Assembly (NCBI RefSeq): GCF_036850765.1
Contig: NC_089491.1
Coordinates: forward strand, 94,582,740-94,646,739
Direction of reading: 5' to 3'
DNA: 64,000 nt
From: Saccopteryx bilineata
Lineage: Eukaryota; Chordata; Mammalia; Chiroptera; Emballonuridae
In this document: in pieces, positions 1 to 32,528 of the stretch
How positions within the stretch are numbered: position 1 is the first letter of the stretch
How the letters are laid out: each line of letters starts with the position of its first letter
Notes under the pieces: model-generated
The model's input: the letters and a program-made list of their open reading frames with translations, nothing else
Database searches by the model: none
Told to the model about the DNA's origin: nothing
Translations under genes and position numbers: made by a program

Positions 1-239
1 CCGCCAGGTCTTCCGAAGAGGTGGCCAGGCTGCCTACTGTCCCACGCGCCTTAACTGACCATCTTCATCTTTGGAAATTATGCCTTAAGTGTTAAATGAA
101 CATTGACTTCCTTGTTTTTGAATGTGGTGATTTAGCTTGTTGTTATCGTCGTAGTGTTTTAAATGTTCTGGCATGGCTTATGTGTTTTCGTTGTGGGTGT
201 AATGTCAGTTCCACACTTCCTTTTCTTTTTGGAGGACAG

Positions 240-19166
<18,927 letters not shown>

Positions 19167-19935
19167 ACCCTCGTTCCTTAGGAGCCCAGCACTGAGAGCT
19201 GCACCCAGGGAGCGTGTGGAGCGCCATCCATCCGCCGCTGATCCCGGGCTCCAGACCGTGGCCCCTGTCTCTGCGCAGGGTGCTGCCTTGTAGGCGGAGC
19301 GCTGGCGTGCTGGTGCCTTTCGTCTAGGCACCGAATCTGCAGTGTCTACATTCTCTATTTTTGTTAATCTTTTTATCTTTTTCTAGAATTTTGAAACTGG
19401 CCTGGTGGGAATGCCAGTAGTGCCAGAAAGAACTGAGCTCCTCTTTAAATTTACTGATCACAGAATGTTGATTTTTTTACTCTTAGCTTGTTTATTGTCA
19501 GCTGAACACTGATAAATCTTCTTAGGAGGTGCTTCCCGCCCTCTTCTGCGTTCCTCTGATCTCCTCCACTCAGTGAAACCTTTCCCTTGAGGGTCATTCG
19601 CCTTTGCCTATTATCAGTGTTAATTGACGTGGGTAGATATGAACTTTTGCACACTTTAAATCACATCAGTGATTGCGACTGTCCCACTTCCTCTTTCTTT
19701 GGGTGTAAATGATCCGGACACCTTGTGGACAGGTTGGAAGTTGAAACTTTTCAATTATATACCTTTTGATGGATCAACATTAAAGAAATGTGACGTTTTC
19801 TTTTACTATCTTTAAAATTTTTTTCCCAGAAAAATTTTTTTCGTTTGTCAAGAGGGTAACTTTGTTTGGAGGTGGTTTTGGAGAGAGAGACACAGAATAT
19901 TTCTAATTTGAATAAAATTAAATCTATTTTCAAGG
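19167..19935 (+). other. ACO1: ACO1 3' untranslated region with poly(A) signal
   Basis: The stop is followed by about 745 bases without an interspersed repeat, then AATAAA at 19911-19916. Cleavage should fall near 19930-19940. I see no iron-responsive element hairpin (CAGUGN loop) in this stretch. Confidence 0.7.
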
Positions 19936-20254
19936 AAAACTTTTTGACTTTGGGATTGAATTCTGCTGTGCACGTGTTTATAGTTTTGGGCTATTTCGAG
20001 CAGAGCGAATCTCAGACTCCAGCTTCTCGAAGCCTGGATGACCTTTCAGTCCTTTTGTTCTCACAACCACATCAGTGCTCCGCGGGTCACATGGAAGTGC
20101 TGAGGGGCCAGCATGTTCCCCGCCCCGCCTAGGAGCAGACAAGGAGCTAGCAGGCACTAAGGTACATGTAGGGAGCACATTATGACCTTTTGATTTTCAT
20201 GTCCTGGAGTATATCTGCTCATTCCATCACTAAAGTTGTTTCAGGGCATGTCTC

Positions 20255-20640
20255 TTAGACTGCACCAATTACCATAACAAAAATATCAGATGAGGCTGCT
20301 TGAACATAAAAAAAAATTACTTTCTTATAGTTCTGGAGTCTAGAAATCCAAGGTTAAGGTTCCAGCCAATTCCTTTTCTAATAAGTGCTCTTTCCTGGCT
20401 TGCAGACAGCCACCTTCTTGCATGTCCTCACATGGCCTTTCCTCAGTGCGTGTCTACACACAGAGAGAAAACTAGCTCTCTGGTGTCTTTTTATAGAACA
20501 TTAATTTTATCAGACCAGGGCTTTATCCTTATGACTTCATTTAACCTTAATTATTCCCTTAGAGGTCTCATCTCTGCAGAGGCTTCAGTATATGAATATG
20601 GAGAGGACACAGTCTATCACAGGGCAAATTTACAGTCTAA
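20255..20640 (-). repeat. MLT1-type MaLR LTR, antisense
   Basis: The order AGTTCTGGAGTCTAGAAATC, GGCTTGCAGACAGCCACCTT, CCTCACATGGCC and GACTTCATTTAACCTTAATT is the reverse complement of the MLT1 LTR as I remember it. Confidence 0.6.
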
Positions 20641-21229
20641 AAGGGCCATTTTTAGTAAGAAATAAATCACCAAAATTGGTACTAAAAGGACCCATTATAG
20701 CTAAAGAAGCAGACACAGAAGGTCCGGTAACTTAGCACTGTCCCCTCACTTCCTGCTCAAACACTGGACTGTTAGAGACTTCAGCTTTCTGAAGACTAAA
20801 CAAAACTCTAAAGTAATGACTCCTCATCTGAACCAGGCCAGGCACTGCATCATCCCCTCCATCAGCAGTAATAGTTACATCCAATTATTGTCATTGGAGA
20901 CTTCTCCAATCTTTTATATAAAAGTTTTAAGAAAAAAAATATATAGAACGCTAACCTGAAGATGTATTGTTTTTAAAAAAGAAAACATTGTTTTATTCTA
21001 AAAAATGACCCAATACCCCAAAAGAAACTTTGGAAAACATAAAATAGTACCTAGAGAGAAAAACCATGGAGTCTGACTGCAAAATATTAATACATTTTAG
21101 TATATTTCCTTTAGCCTGTATTCTGTACAACATTTAAAATTTTTTCTGGGCAGTGATGGTGGTATTGCTGCTTTTATTTCTTAGTGCTATACTTATAGCA
21201 TATTTATAACTTTAATTTTTTTTTATTAT

Positions 21230-21512
21230 TTTACCATTAGGAGTTTTTTCTATAGTATATAACCTTCATAATCATTTTAATAAACTGTACTTTGGAATAA
21301 TTTTAAATTTACAAATAAGTTGCAAATATAGCCCAGAGGACTCCTGTATACCCTTCACCCAGCTTCGCTGCTGCCAACATCTTATATACCATGGTACATT
21401 TGTCAAAACTAGAAGTTAATATTGGTATATTACCATTAACTAAAGTACAGGCTTTACATTTTTTCTAGTATCCTTTATCTGTTCTAGGATCTACTTACTA
21501 TACCACATTGCA
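21230..21512 (-). repeat. L1M 3'-end fragment, antisense
   Basis: TGCCAACATCTTATATACCATGG-like and GTACATTTGTCAAAACTAGA-like text is typical of the antisense 3' end of old L1MB elements. Confidence 0.65.
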
Positions 21513-23217
21513 TTTAGCATAATTGTTTTTATTTTTATTTATTTTGTTTACTTTGTTCTATTTTTTTAAATATTATAATTTGTTGTGTCAACATGGTTTC
21601 AAGTATCCCACTCAATATAACACCCCCACATCATGCCCCCCATGCCTTATGCAAAGTCTCTTTCCATCCCCATTTTACCCCCCTTTGCTTCCTCATCCTC
21701 CTACCACCATCCTCCTTTCCTTCTGGGAATTGCTGCCCTATTATCTGTATCTATATTTTATGTATATATAATTTGGCTAATCCATTCACTTTCTTTGATC
21801 CCATCCCATCTTCCCCATTCTCTCTGACAGCTGTTCCCTGGGATCCTGCCTCTGTTTTTGTTTTGTTCTTCAGTATATTGTGTTCACTAGATTCCACATA
21901 TAAATAAGATCATATATTTGTCTTTCTCTGCCTGGTTTATTTCACTTAGCATAATAATCTCCAGACCTATCCATGCCATCACAAAAGGTAAGATTTCCTT
22001 CTTTTTCAAGGCTGTGTAAATGTATCACAACTTTTTTATCCACTTGCCCACTGATGGACACTTGAGTTGTTTCCAGATCTTGGCTATTTTAAAAAATGCT
22101 GCAAAGAATATGGGGGGCATATCTTCTTTTGAATTAGTGTTTTGGGATTCTTAGCATATATTCCTAGAAGTGGAATTACTGGATCATAAGGTAGTTTCAT
22201 TTGTAATTTTTTGAGGAAATACCATACTCTTTCCACAGTGGCTGCACAAGTCTACATTTCCACCAGCAGTGCAGGAGGGTTCTTCACAGCTTTACTAGCA
22301 CCTGTTGTTTGTTGATTTATTAATAAAAGCCATTCCAGCAGGTGTGAGGTAATATCTGTTTGTGGTTTTATTTTGCATTTCTCTAATGATCAGTAATGTT
22401 GATCATTTTTTCATATGTCTGTTGGCCATCTGTATGTCCTCTTTGAAGAAGTGTCTATTCAAGTCCTTTGCCCATTTTTAAAATTTGTTTATCTTCCTGG
22501 TGTTGAATTTTACAAGTTCTTTATAAATTTTGGTTATTAACCCCTTATTAGACATATTGGTGAATATGTTCTCCCATTGAGTGGGTTGTCTTTTTATTTT
22601 ATTAATGGTGTCTTTAGCTGTGCAAAAGCTTTTTAGTTTGATATAGTCCCATTTGTTTTTTCCTTTATTTCACTTGCCCAAGGACATATATTGGCAAAAA
22701 TGTTACTACGAGAGATGTCTAAGAGTGTACTGCCTATGTTTTCTTCTAGGATTTTTGTGGTTTTGTGACTTACATTTAAGTCACTTACCCATTTTGAGTT
22801 TGTTTTGTGAATGGTGTAAGTTGGTGGTCTAGTTTCAGTTTCCATGTAGCTGTCCAGTTTTCCTAACACCATTTGTTAAAGAGACTGTTTTACTCCACTG
22901 TATACTCTTGCCTCCTTTTTCAAATATTAATTTTCCATAAAGGCATGGGCTTATTTCTGGCTTCTCTGTTCTGTTTCATTGATCTGTACACCAGTTCTTA
23001 TGCTCTTTTGATTATAGTAGACTTGTAGTATAGCTTGATATCAGCAAGTATGATACCACCCACTTTGTTCTTCATTTTTAAGATTGTTGAGGCTATTCAG
23101 GTTCTTTTTTGGTTCCATATAAATTTCTGGAATATTTATTCTAGATCTGTGAAGTATGCCATTGGTATTTTAACAGGAATTGCATTGAGTCTATAGATGG
23201 CTTTGTGTGGTATGGAT

Positions 23218-23550
23218 TTTTTTTTTTTTAACAGGGACAGAGAGAGAGTCAAAAAGAGGGATAGATAGGGACAGACAGACAGGAACGGAGAGAGATGAGA
23301 AGCATCAATCATCAGTTTTTTGTTGTGACACCTTAGTTCATTGATTGCTTTCTCATATGTGCCTTGACCACGGGCCTTCAGCAGACCAAGTAACCCCTTG
23401 CTCGAGCCAGCGACCTTGAGTCCAAGCTGGTGAACTTTTTACTCAAGCCAGATGAGCATGCACTCAAGCTGGCAACCTCAGGGTCTTGAACCTGGGTCCT
23501 TCCACATCCCAGTCCAATGCTCTATCCACTGTGCTACTGCCTCGTCAGGC
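23218..23550 (-). repeat. SINE (CTTGAGC-module type) inside the L1
   Basis: It is in antisense orientation with the T-tract at its left. The target-site duplication TGGTATGGAT lies at 23208-23217 and 23551-23560, and the L1 text continues on both sides. Confidence 0.93.
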
Positions 23551-24009
23551 TGGTATGGATATTTTAATGATGCTTATTCTTTCTATCCATGAACATAGTA
23601 TATGATTCCACTTGTTTATATCTTCCTTGATTTCTTTTTCATTATCTTATAAGTTTCTAAGTACAAGTCTTTTACTTCCTTGGTTAAATTTATTGCCAGC
23701 TGCTTTATTTTTTTGTTGTTGAAATAGTGAATGGGATTATTTCCTTAATTTTCCTTTCTGACAGTTAAGTATTGGTGTATAAAAATGCTACTGATTTCTG
23801 AATATTAATTTTATTTGCTGCCACCTTGCTAAATTCATTTATCAGGCCTAGTAGTGTTTTGGCTGAGACTTTAGGATTTTCTATGTATAGTGTCATGTCG
23901 TCAGCAAATAATGAGTTTTTCTTTTCCAATTTGGATTCCTTTTATTTCTTCTTTCTGTCTGATTGCTGTGGCTCAGACTGTCAGTACTATGTTAAATAAG
24001 AGTTTATGA

Positions 24010-24393
24010 GCCCTGGCCAGTTGGCTCAGCAGTAGAGCATCGGCCTGGCGTGCGGGGGACCCGGGTTCGATTCCCGGCCAGGGCACACAGGAGAAGCGCC
24101 CATTTGCTTCTCCACCCCCCCTCCTTCCTCTCTGTCTCTCTCTTTCCCTCCCGCAGCCAAGGCTCCATTGGAGCAAAGATGGCCCAGGCGCTGGGGATGG
24201 CTCCTTGGCCTCTGCCCCAGGCACTAGAGTGGCTCTGGTCGTGGCAGAGCGACGCCCGGGAGGGCAGAGCATCGCCCCCTGGTGGGCAGAGCGTCGCCCC
24301 TGGTGGGTGTGCCGGGTGGATCCCGGTTGGGCGCATGCGGGAGTCTGACTGTCTCTCCCCATTTCCAGCTTCAGAAAAATACAAAAAAAAAAA
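24010..24393 (+). repeat. Young composite SINE inside the L1
   Basis: It has a clean A-box/B-box head and a long GC-rich body with the repeated CCCCTGGTGGGCAGAGCGTC module. The perfect 12-base duplication AAGAGTTTATGA is at 23998-24009 and 24394-24405. Confidence 0.95.
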
Positions 24394-26945
24394 AAGAGTT
24401 TATGAAGGGGAACATCCCTGTTTTCTTCCTGATCTTAAAGGGATTACTTTTAATTTTTGCCCATTGAGTATGATGTTAGCTGTCGGTTTGTCATAGATGG
24501 CCTTTATTATGTTGAGGTATGTTCCCTGTATTCCCACTTTGCTGAGAATTTCAATCATAAATGGGTGTTGGATTTTATGGAATGCTTTTTCTGCATCTAT
24601 TGACATGATCATGTGATTTTTATCCTTTTTGTTTATGTGATGAATCACATTTATTGAATTGTGGATACTGTACCAATCTTGCCTACCTGGAATAAATCCC
24701 ACTTGATCATGTTGTATTATCTCTGTAATGTATTGCTGGATCTGATTTGCTAATATTTTGTTGAGAATTTTAGCATCTATGTCATCAGGGATATTGGCCT
24801 GTGGTTTTTTTTCTTTGTAGTGTCTTTACTTGGTTTTGGAATTAGGATAATGCTTGCTTTGTAAAAGGAGCTTGGAAGTCATCCCTCCTCTTGAATTTTT
24901 TGTAACAGCTTGAGTAGGATAGGTGTTAGTTCTTTGAATGGTTGGTAAAATTTGCCTGTGAAACCATCTGGCCCAAGACTTTTGTTTGCTGGGAGTTTTT
25001 TGATAATGTTTCAATTTCATTTGTTGCAATTAGTCTTCTCAGGTTTTCTGATTTTTTCCTGATTCAGTGTTGGAAGATTGTATGTTTCTAAGAATTTATC
25101 CATTTCACTCAGGCTGTCCAATTTCTTGGCATATAGTTTTTAATAGTATATTCTTACAATCCTTTGTAGTTCTGTAATGTCAGTTGTTACTTCTCCTCTT
25201 TAATTTTTAATTTTATTTGGGTCCTCTTTTTTCCTTGATGAATCTGCTTAAAGGTTCATCAATCTTGTTAACCTTTTTAAAGAACCAGCTCTTGGTTTTA
25301 TTAGTTTTTTGTATTTTTTTTAGCCTCTATATCATTTATTTACACTCTAATCTTTATAATTTTCTTTCTTCTACTTTCTCTGGACTTTACTTGTTCTTTT
25401 TCCTAGTTCATTTAAGTTCAGGGTTAGATTAATTGAGCTTTTTCTTGCTTCATAAGGTATGCCTGTAATGCTATGAACTTCCCTCTCAGGTCAGCTTTCA
25501 CTGTGTCCTATAGATTTTGGGTTGTTTTATGTTTATTTTCATTTGTTTCAAGAAAATTTTTTATTTATTCTTTGATTGCATTGTTAACCCATTTGTTATT
25601 TAATAACATGCTATTTAGCCTCCAAGTGTTTCAAACACTTGGAGGAACATTTCATTTTTCAGTTTCTCTATTGTTGTTGATTTCTAGTTTTATGCAATTG
25701 TGATCAGGGAAGATGCTTGATATGACTTCAGTCTTCCTACATTTATTGAGACTTGTTTTGTGTCCTTACATGTTGTCTTTCCTAGATAATGTGCCATGAG
25801 CATTTGAAAAGAATGTATATTCTGCTGTTTTGGAGTAAAATGTTCTGAGGATATCAATTAAATCCATTTGACCTAGTATGTCATTTAAAGCTGCTGGGTT
25901 TTTTTATTATTTTTCTGTCTAGAGGATCTATCCATTGATGTTAGTGGGGTATTAAAATCTATTCTTATTGTATTGCTGTTGGTCTCGCCCTTTATGTCCA
26001 TCAAAATATGCTTTATATATTTAAGTGCTCCTATATTAGGTACATAAATATTTACAATGGTTATATCCCCTTGTTGGTTTGCTCCCTTTATCATTATTTA
26101 GTGACCTTCTTTGTCCCTTTGTTTTAAAGTCAATTTTGTCAGATATAAGTATTGCTATCCCAGCTTTTTTGTTTTTTCTTTTTCATTTTTGTGGAATATT
26201 TTTTCCATCCCTTCACTTTCAGTCTATGTGCTTCTATTTTTCTGCGGTGGGTCTCTTGTAGACTGCATAAATACAGGTCTTGTTTTCTTATCCATGCAGC
26301 TGCCCTAACATTTCTTACAGTACTGGTTTGGTGGTAATGAACTTCTTGAGCCTTATTTTGTCTGTGAAGTGCTTTATTTCTCACTCAATTTTAAATGATA
26401 GTTTTGCTGGATAGAGTAATCTTGGTTGCAGATTCTTATTTTGCATCACTTTGAATATTTCTTGCCAATCTCTTCTGGCCTGAAGTGTTTCTGTTGAGGA
26501 GTTGGATGTCAGCCTTATGGGCGCTCCTTTGTAGGTAATTAATTGCTTTTCTCTTGCAGCTTTTAGTATTCTTTCTTTTTCTATTAACTTTGATATTTTA
26601 ATTATGATGTGTCTAAGTGTGAGCCTCTTTGGGTTCATCTTTAATGGGACTCTGTGCTTTTTGAACTTGTGTGACTTTTTCCTTCATCAGTTTAGGGAAG
26701 TTTTCAGCTATGATTTCTTCAAACAAGTTCTCTATCCCTTATTTGTTCTCTTCTCCTTCAGGAACCCCTGTGATGCGAATGTTGTTTCTCTTTATGTTGT
26801 CACAGAGGTATGTTAGAGTTTTCTCAGTCTTCTTGAGCTGTTTTTCTTATTGCTGTTCTGCTTCTATGCTTACATTTATGTTGTCGTCTAAATTGCTGAT
26901 TCAGTCATCCATTTCATCCAGATTGCTGTTGATTCCTTCTAGTGT

Positions 26946-27327
26946 TTGTTGTTGTTTTGTTTTGTTTAGTTTAGTTTTGTTTTTGTGAGAGAGACAGAGA
27001 GAGGGACAGATTGGGACAGGCAGGAAGGAAAGGAGAGAGATGAGAAGAATCAATTCTTTGTTGCGACTCCTTCATTGTTCATTGATTGCTTTCTCATATG
27101 TGCCTTGACTGGGGGGCTACAGCAGAGCAGAATGATCCCTTGCTCAAGCCAACCTTGGGCTTAAGCCAGCAACTATGGAGCCATGTCTATGATCCCACAC
27201 TCAAGCCAGCGACCTCGTGCTTAAGCTGGTGAGCCCATGCTCAATCCAGCGACCTCAGGGTTTCGAACATGGGTCCTCTGTGTCCCAGTCCAATGTTCTA
27301 TCCACTGCACCACCACCTGGTCAAGGC
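26946..27327 (-). repeat. SINE (CTTGAGC-module type) inside the L1
   Basis: It is antisense and begins with G/T-rich tail text. The 11-base duplication CCTTCTAGTGT is at 26935-26945 and 27328-27338. Confidence 0.92.
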
Positions 27328-30222
27328 CCTTCTAGTGTAGTCTTCATTTTAGAGAGTGTATTTGCCATTTCTAACTGGTTCATTTTTATGGTTTCAATGT
27401 CCTTTTTAATGATTGCTAAGTTCTCTTCTTACTAATGATCATGCATTCTTACTCTGAGATCCTTGAGCATCCTAATAACATTATTTTAAACTCTGTGTCT
27501 GGTGGTTCAGTTACTCCCATTTTATTTCTCTTTTTCTTGTGATTTCTCTGGTTGATCAATTTGGGCATATTTCTTTGTCTTCTCATTTTGTCTGCATATT
27601 TGGTAGCTCTGCTCTGACTCCAAAAGTTTTTGTGGCATCTTTACTAAGAAGATGGGCTCAGTGGTACTAACTTCCAGGCCACTCGAGCTCCTTGCTCTAA
27701 GAGTGTTTCTTGAGGGTTATATTTACCCTCCTGTTGTATATGCATGTTGAGTGCTATTGGCTATTTCATGGGTGGAGTTATCTCTTCAGGCTGGCTGGCT
27801 GTAAGGGTCAACCTTGATCACATGTATTAGATGCTGTGCAATGTCTGTCCTAGGGGGTGTAGTTATTCTCAGCAGGGTCTGGTGCTTGCTATACTCCTTT
27901 GAGTATGTCACTTGTGTGGGTAGCTGAGTGTAGCATTAGTTCTATCTGCCACCCACTACTGGTTATGTCAGTTCTGGGTCCTCTAGAGCAGGTTTCAGGT
28001 ATGGGTTAATGTCAGACATTGTAATCTGCCATGGGCTACACGTCTGGAGTTACCATTCTATTCACTGTTTGTGTCTTCTGGGTGTGTTTGGAGGGGCCAA
28101 CTTGTGTATAAGGATCAGCTTCCTCCTGCTTAGAGCTGACAGCAGCTCCATAAAAGGGCCCAAGTTCCTTAAGATTTTCCCTCACTTTTCAGCTGCACCA
28201 CCTCTTCTTGCAGCTGCCTGGTCTTCTCAGAGAGTCTTCTGACTGGCCTCATCCCACTGACCCCCTCCACACATTGGAAGCTTATAGGGCTAGAGCAACT
28301 GAGGTCAGGATGATAACCTTAGTGGGTCCCCTATTTCAGGGTCTCTTGGTTAGGAGCTCAGTATGGGGAAAGTGTCCCCTACTCCAGAACCTAATCTGTC
28401 AGCCACTGCTGGATATTCCAATTCTGTTTCTCCCAGCAAGATGAGTGGCAGATTCAGATTGTGTGCGGCCAACAGTCCCCTCTGCAGAAGTTTTTTCAGC
28501 TGGGGAGCCCCTGGTTTCAGGGAAGAAGATTGAGAGAGTCTTCCACTGGGGCTGACTGTGTTCCCCCAAATGGTGGCTAAGCCCCCTCAACTGGTCCCTA
28601 CAATAGGCTCCAACAAATTCACACTTTGAATGTCTGTGCTCTATGCTTCTCTTCCTTCTTCCTGTAGAACTCAGCCCAGCAGGGCAGGATATCCAGGACT
28701 TGGGCTGGCTAATGTGAAGCTCTACCTTGCTCAATGAGTGCAAGCTGTGTGCAGGTGTTGACTACAGAAAGCAGAATTCACCTCAACTGGGTTTGGTGCC
28801 TGACACTCTACTTTGGATATGCTGCTAGTAAGACTAGTTGGTCCTTCTCTGGTGTGGTCTGTAGCTGGCCACTGGATGTGTTGATTCTGGGTCTCTTAGA
28901 AGGGAACCTGGTGCAGACCAGTGTAAGACACTGCCCATGAGTGTCCCTCTGCAACCTTTTTGGAGCTCAAAGCAAATCAGAGTTTGTGGCTGCATCTGCC
29001 TGGCCCAGGTATGTGTGGAAATACCAGGCTGCACATCTAGGCTGGATTTTTAGCAGGACTGGGCCTGAAGGCAAGTCAGCAAAATGCCCAAGGTTCCCTG
29101 AGATCCCATCTCCTTATGCTTTTGTCTGCTGGCTGCTTGTTGGGCTCAGCCACTGAAAAAACCTCTAGTAGAGTCTTGAGCCTATGGCAATTTGGGGATT
29201 AGGAAATGTTGTAGGTGTGGATCCCACCCATGGGCACCAGGTGTCAGTCCTGAATTTTTCCATAGTCTTCATTCAGTAGGGTGTGGTCAGCATGAGTCTG
29301 GTGGGTGTGGCCTCTGAGACACAGAGATGTGGTTTGCCCACAGCCTGCACAGTTTCTATGGAGTCCTCTGTGAGGCAGGAGCACCAGTCCTGTTCTCAGG
29401 AAAGTGGGGGGAGAAGCACCAACCTCAACGCCAGAAAACTGAGTTGCTGTCCTGCCCTCCTGCTTCCTGACCAAGGTTGCCTACTTCTCAACAGGGCCTA
29501 GTCTTCACAGGTGGGACAAGAGAGATTCCTGAGGGTGGAGCAGTTGCTTTCCCTGGCTGCTGCCAAATGGAGGGGACCGCTCCACCTAAGAAATTTAGCT
29601 ACTCCAGAATTGGAGAATGATTGGGCACAGGGGTTCCAGTGGCTATTCCTAACTGTGTCTCTCCCTGGACCACCAATTTCACACTCTACCCATTTGATTT
29701 TTGTCCTCTCAGCCCTCCCTCTGCTGGAGCCCAGAGTAAGTGGCTGTGAATGAGATTTTCTGAGTTGGCCCTTTAAGATGTTGCCTGCAACTCCAGGAGC
29801 TCCTTCTCTTTCTAGCAGAGAAAAACCTTGTCTCTTTCACTGCCAAATGCTGTGTGGATGCCTCTTCTAGGCTCTGGGGCTCTAGGCTGGAGTGCCCCGC
29901 CTGAGGCTTAGGACCCTCCCCTCTCAGGGTGAACCTCTCCTCTCTGCAATGATAGTCCCTCCGGACCCTCTGCCACTTGCTCCTGGGATCGGGGCAGCCC
30001 TTTCCGTGTCTCCGTTCTTCCTACCGGTCTTGGTGTGGCTTCTGTGATCCTTGGCTATAGATTCCTCTTGATTATTCTGAAGTTGGTTTTTCAGGTTGAC
30101 TGTTCTTAACTTTATTTATAACTCTAGTTTGATCCTGGGAAGCGGCAGTTGGAACATTTGCCTACTCTGTCACCATCTTGGAATCCTCCCCTTAACCATT
30201 ATTTTAAATCACTACATACTAT

Positions 30223-32528
30223 CACTGGGGAACAGAATTTTTGTTGCATCCACAAAAATGCTTTCCTTACCTAATTCAAGTGTGCTGATCTCAAATCTGA
30301 CATTAGTTTTTCTCTGTAAGCTACAGTTTTTTGCAATTCAAGATTTTAGGTTTTCATCTTATTGTAAAACTTTTAACAATTTAACATAACGAAGTAGAAT
30401 GTCTTCTTGGACATCATTGTGAAAATGTAATGATTTATATAATGCAGTAAATACACTAATACACTAAAAGATATGATTGTATCAGAATTTGTCTATAATT
30501 TCTAAACAGAACATATTAAAACACTTATTTTAATCATAAAATTTGCATAAAACTTATTTAAATTCTATTCAGGCAAAAATTTGCGTTTGTAGCTCTTGCA
30601 TTTGTGTACTTGTTGAGGACAGACAATTTTGTTTGATTCTTCAGCAATAGTCTGCTCATCACTAACAACTTCAAGATTTTCAGGAAAGTTATTAAAGTGA
30701 CTGTTCAGGAAGTGAATCTTAATGCTCATGTTACATCCAATGTCGTGGAAAGCCAACAACATCCTTTAAACCAGAAGTTCTGCCTTTTTGTTGACAAGGA
30801 AGTTCTTTGTAACTGCCACAAAAGACTGCCATGCTGCTTTCTCCTCCTTATTCATCTTCTTGGCAAAGTCTTCATCACGTGTGAGGATTTGAATTTGAGG
30901 TCCATCGAATACAACTGCTTTTATCTTCTCAAAAGACAAGGCAGGAAAAGCAGAAATAATATGTTGAAAGCATTCACTTTCTCTATTCAAAGCATGAACA
31001 AACTGCTTCATTAAGCCAAGTTTGATGTGAAGTGGGGGAAAAATGATCCTGTCTCGATTAACTACAGGTTCATTCACAATATTTTGCATCCCTACTTCCA
31101 GAGCTTCACGTTTTGGCCACTCCTTCTGTGTCCGGTGTTTCTCTCGAGCTTGGCTGTCCCACAAACACAGAAAGCAAGGATACTTCGTGAAACCTCTCTG
31201 TTGTCCTAGCAGGAAATTTACCATTTTAAGATTCACACAAATGATCCAGTTATGCTCCTCATACTTCAGAAAGTCGAGGACAATTTTTATGTCATTATAA
31301 TCTTCTCGCAGATGAGTTGAATAACCAATTGGAACCACTGCATAAACATTACCGTTGTGTAGGAGAACACATTTCAGACTCCATTTAGAGCTGTCAAGAA
31401 ATAGCCACCATTCTGTTAGACTAAAGTGGTAACACCTAGCTGCCTGAGAAGACTACTGATGTAATGACAGCAAACAAAGTGTCTTCGGAAAAAATGTCCA
31501 CAAAAATTTGTTCACATTTCCTGAAATGGGATACTTTAGCTGACCGGTGAAATACATTCTTTTCTTAAAGTCTGGAGGCTAATAACCCACCTGCTTTTTT
31601 TGATAGGCCCAAATCTCTTACTAAGTCATTCAATTCAGATTGGCTAAACTGCTGAGGGGTGAATGACTGCTTGGCATCAGAAGAAGACCCTTCAGATTCT
31701 ACAACCATTTCCTCACGCATCTTATCAAAATACACTTGATCACCATGTTCACTTTCTTCATCCTTAGAAGAAATAAAACCATTGAAAACTGGAACTGGGA
31801 GTATCTCAGAGTGTGGCATAGGTCGCATTGCTGAAGGAATATTAGGGTATAAGATCATATGCCATTTTTTCTTGCCGATGCCCTTTGTATGGATCAGACA
31901 GAAATAATAACAGTCACTGCTGTGGTTCTTAGGTTCATGCTAAACCATGAGAATACCAAAAGGCATTCCTTTGCTTTTTCCTTTTGTCCAGTCATGAAGC
32001 ATTTCCTCACAATTATGACATACAATATGAGGAGCCCAATTCTTGTCTTGATCACCAAGGGGAACTTGAAAATAGGCAATATATGCATACGCGTAACAAA
32101 TGATGAAATATTGTGGCTTTGACGTTGAAGTGTGTAACAGCCACATATATAACAGAAGGTGTCAGGACTATTCTTACATTTACGCCTACTCGAAGAAGCC
32201 ATGATTCAATCTTAAAACAAAATAAGAAGGTGTTTTATCAGATAATAATTTTTTACATTTCAAAACAACTACAATTATGTAAAAGTGATGTTTGTAAAAC
32301 ATTAATTGCCTTGTGGTTATGTTCAGTCCAAGAGTTGTTGCCTTTTAACTCCAATTTGAAAACCAATGCATGCCATTAACTGTAACAAAAAGAAATTAAA
32401 ATTGCACAAAAACTTAGAGCATGCACCAGAAAACGGATTTCAGATTTGGAATCAGCGATGCAGAAATATATAGAAACAGTTCTAAAACCTCATGCAACAG
32501 AAAATAAAAAAAGATTTGTTCCCCAGTG
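30223..32528 (-). mobile_element. 2.3-kb DNA transposon with CACTGGGGAACA inverted ends
   Basis: The left end CACTGGGGAACAGA at 30223 is matched by the inverted right end ending at 32528. Homology continues for more than 100 bases in patches (GTTGCAT, CAAATCTGA, TTTTTG-GCAATT). Between the ends lies one intronless, broken gene read from right to left. A target-site duplication is not obvious, so the superfamily cannot be set from it. Copies with this structure are expected to move by cut-and-paste. This one is inactive. Confidence 0.8.
30568..32202 (-). pseudogene. Broken transposon-encoded protein (zinc-finger, CFLCLWDS family)
   Basis: The start codon at 32202 opens onto a cysteine pair, FCYICG. 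After a frameshift comes GDQDKNWAPHIVCHNCEE, then an acidic linker (about 31565-31858), then TEWWLFLDSSKWSLKCVLLH with stops nearby. At 30766-31338 there is an open 190-codon block with YPCFLCLWDS, PPLHIKLGLMKQFV and FDGPQIQIL, and then KIHFLNSHFNNFPEN at about 30700. The order matches a long protein family I remember as multi-copy predicted genes in hydra, aphids and other invertebrates. At least three frameshifts and several stops kill it. Its catalytic residues are not known to me. I infer it is the transposase because it is the only gene between the inverted ends. Confidence 0.75.

Larger units (their letters stand above)
21513..30190 (-). mobile_element. Long L1 retrotransposon, inactive, with three SINE insertions
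   Basis: Read on the minus strand the element runs from a G-rich 5' end (CCAAGATGGTGAC-like, near 30165-30190) through a long GC-richer 5' region (about 27.6-30.2 kb). ORF1 remains end near 26381 (QEIFKVMQ). ORF2 begins near 26384 and carries endonuclease text (LCSLQETH) and reverse-transcriptase text at 24400-24702 ([19 protein letters not shown]). Many frameshifts and stops break both ORFs, so it cannot move. Three SINEs interrupt it. The boundaries are approximate. Confidence 0.85.

Noticed and set aside
19167..19935. Iron-responsive element in the ACO1 3' untranslated region
   Set aside because: I found no CAGTG loop flanked by paired arms and a bulged C.
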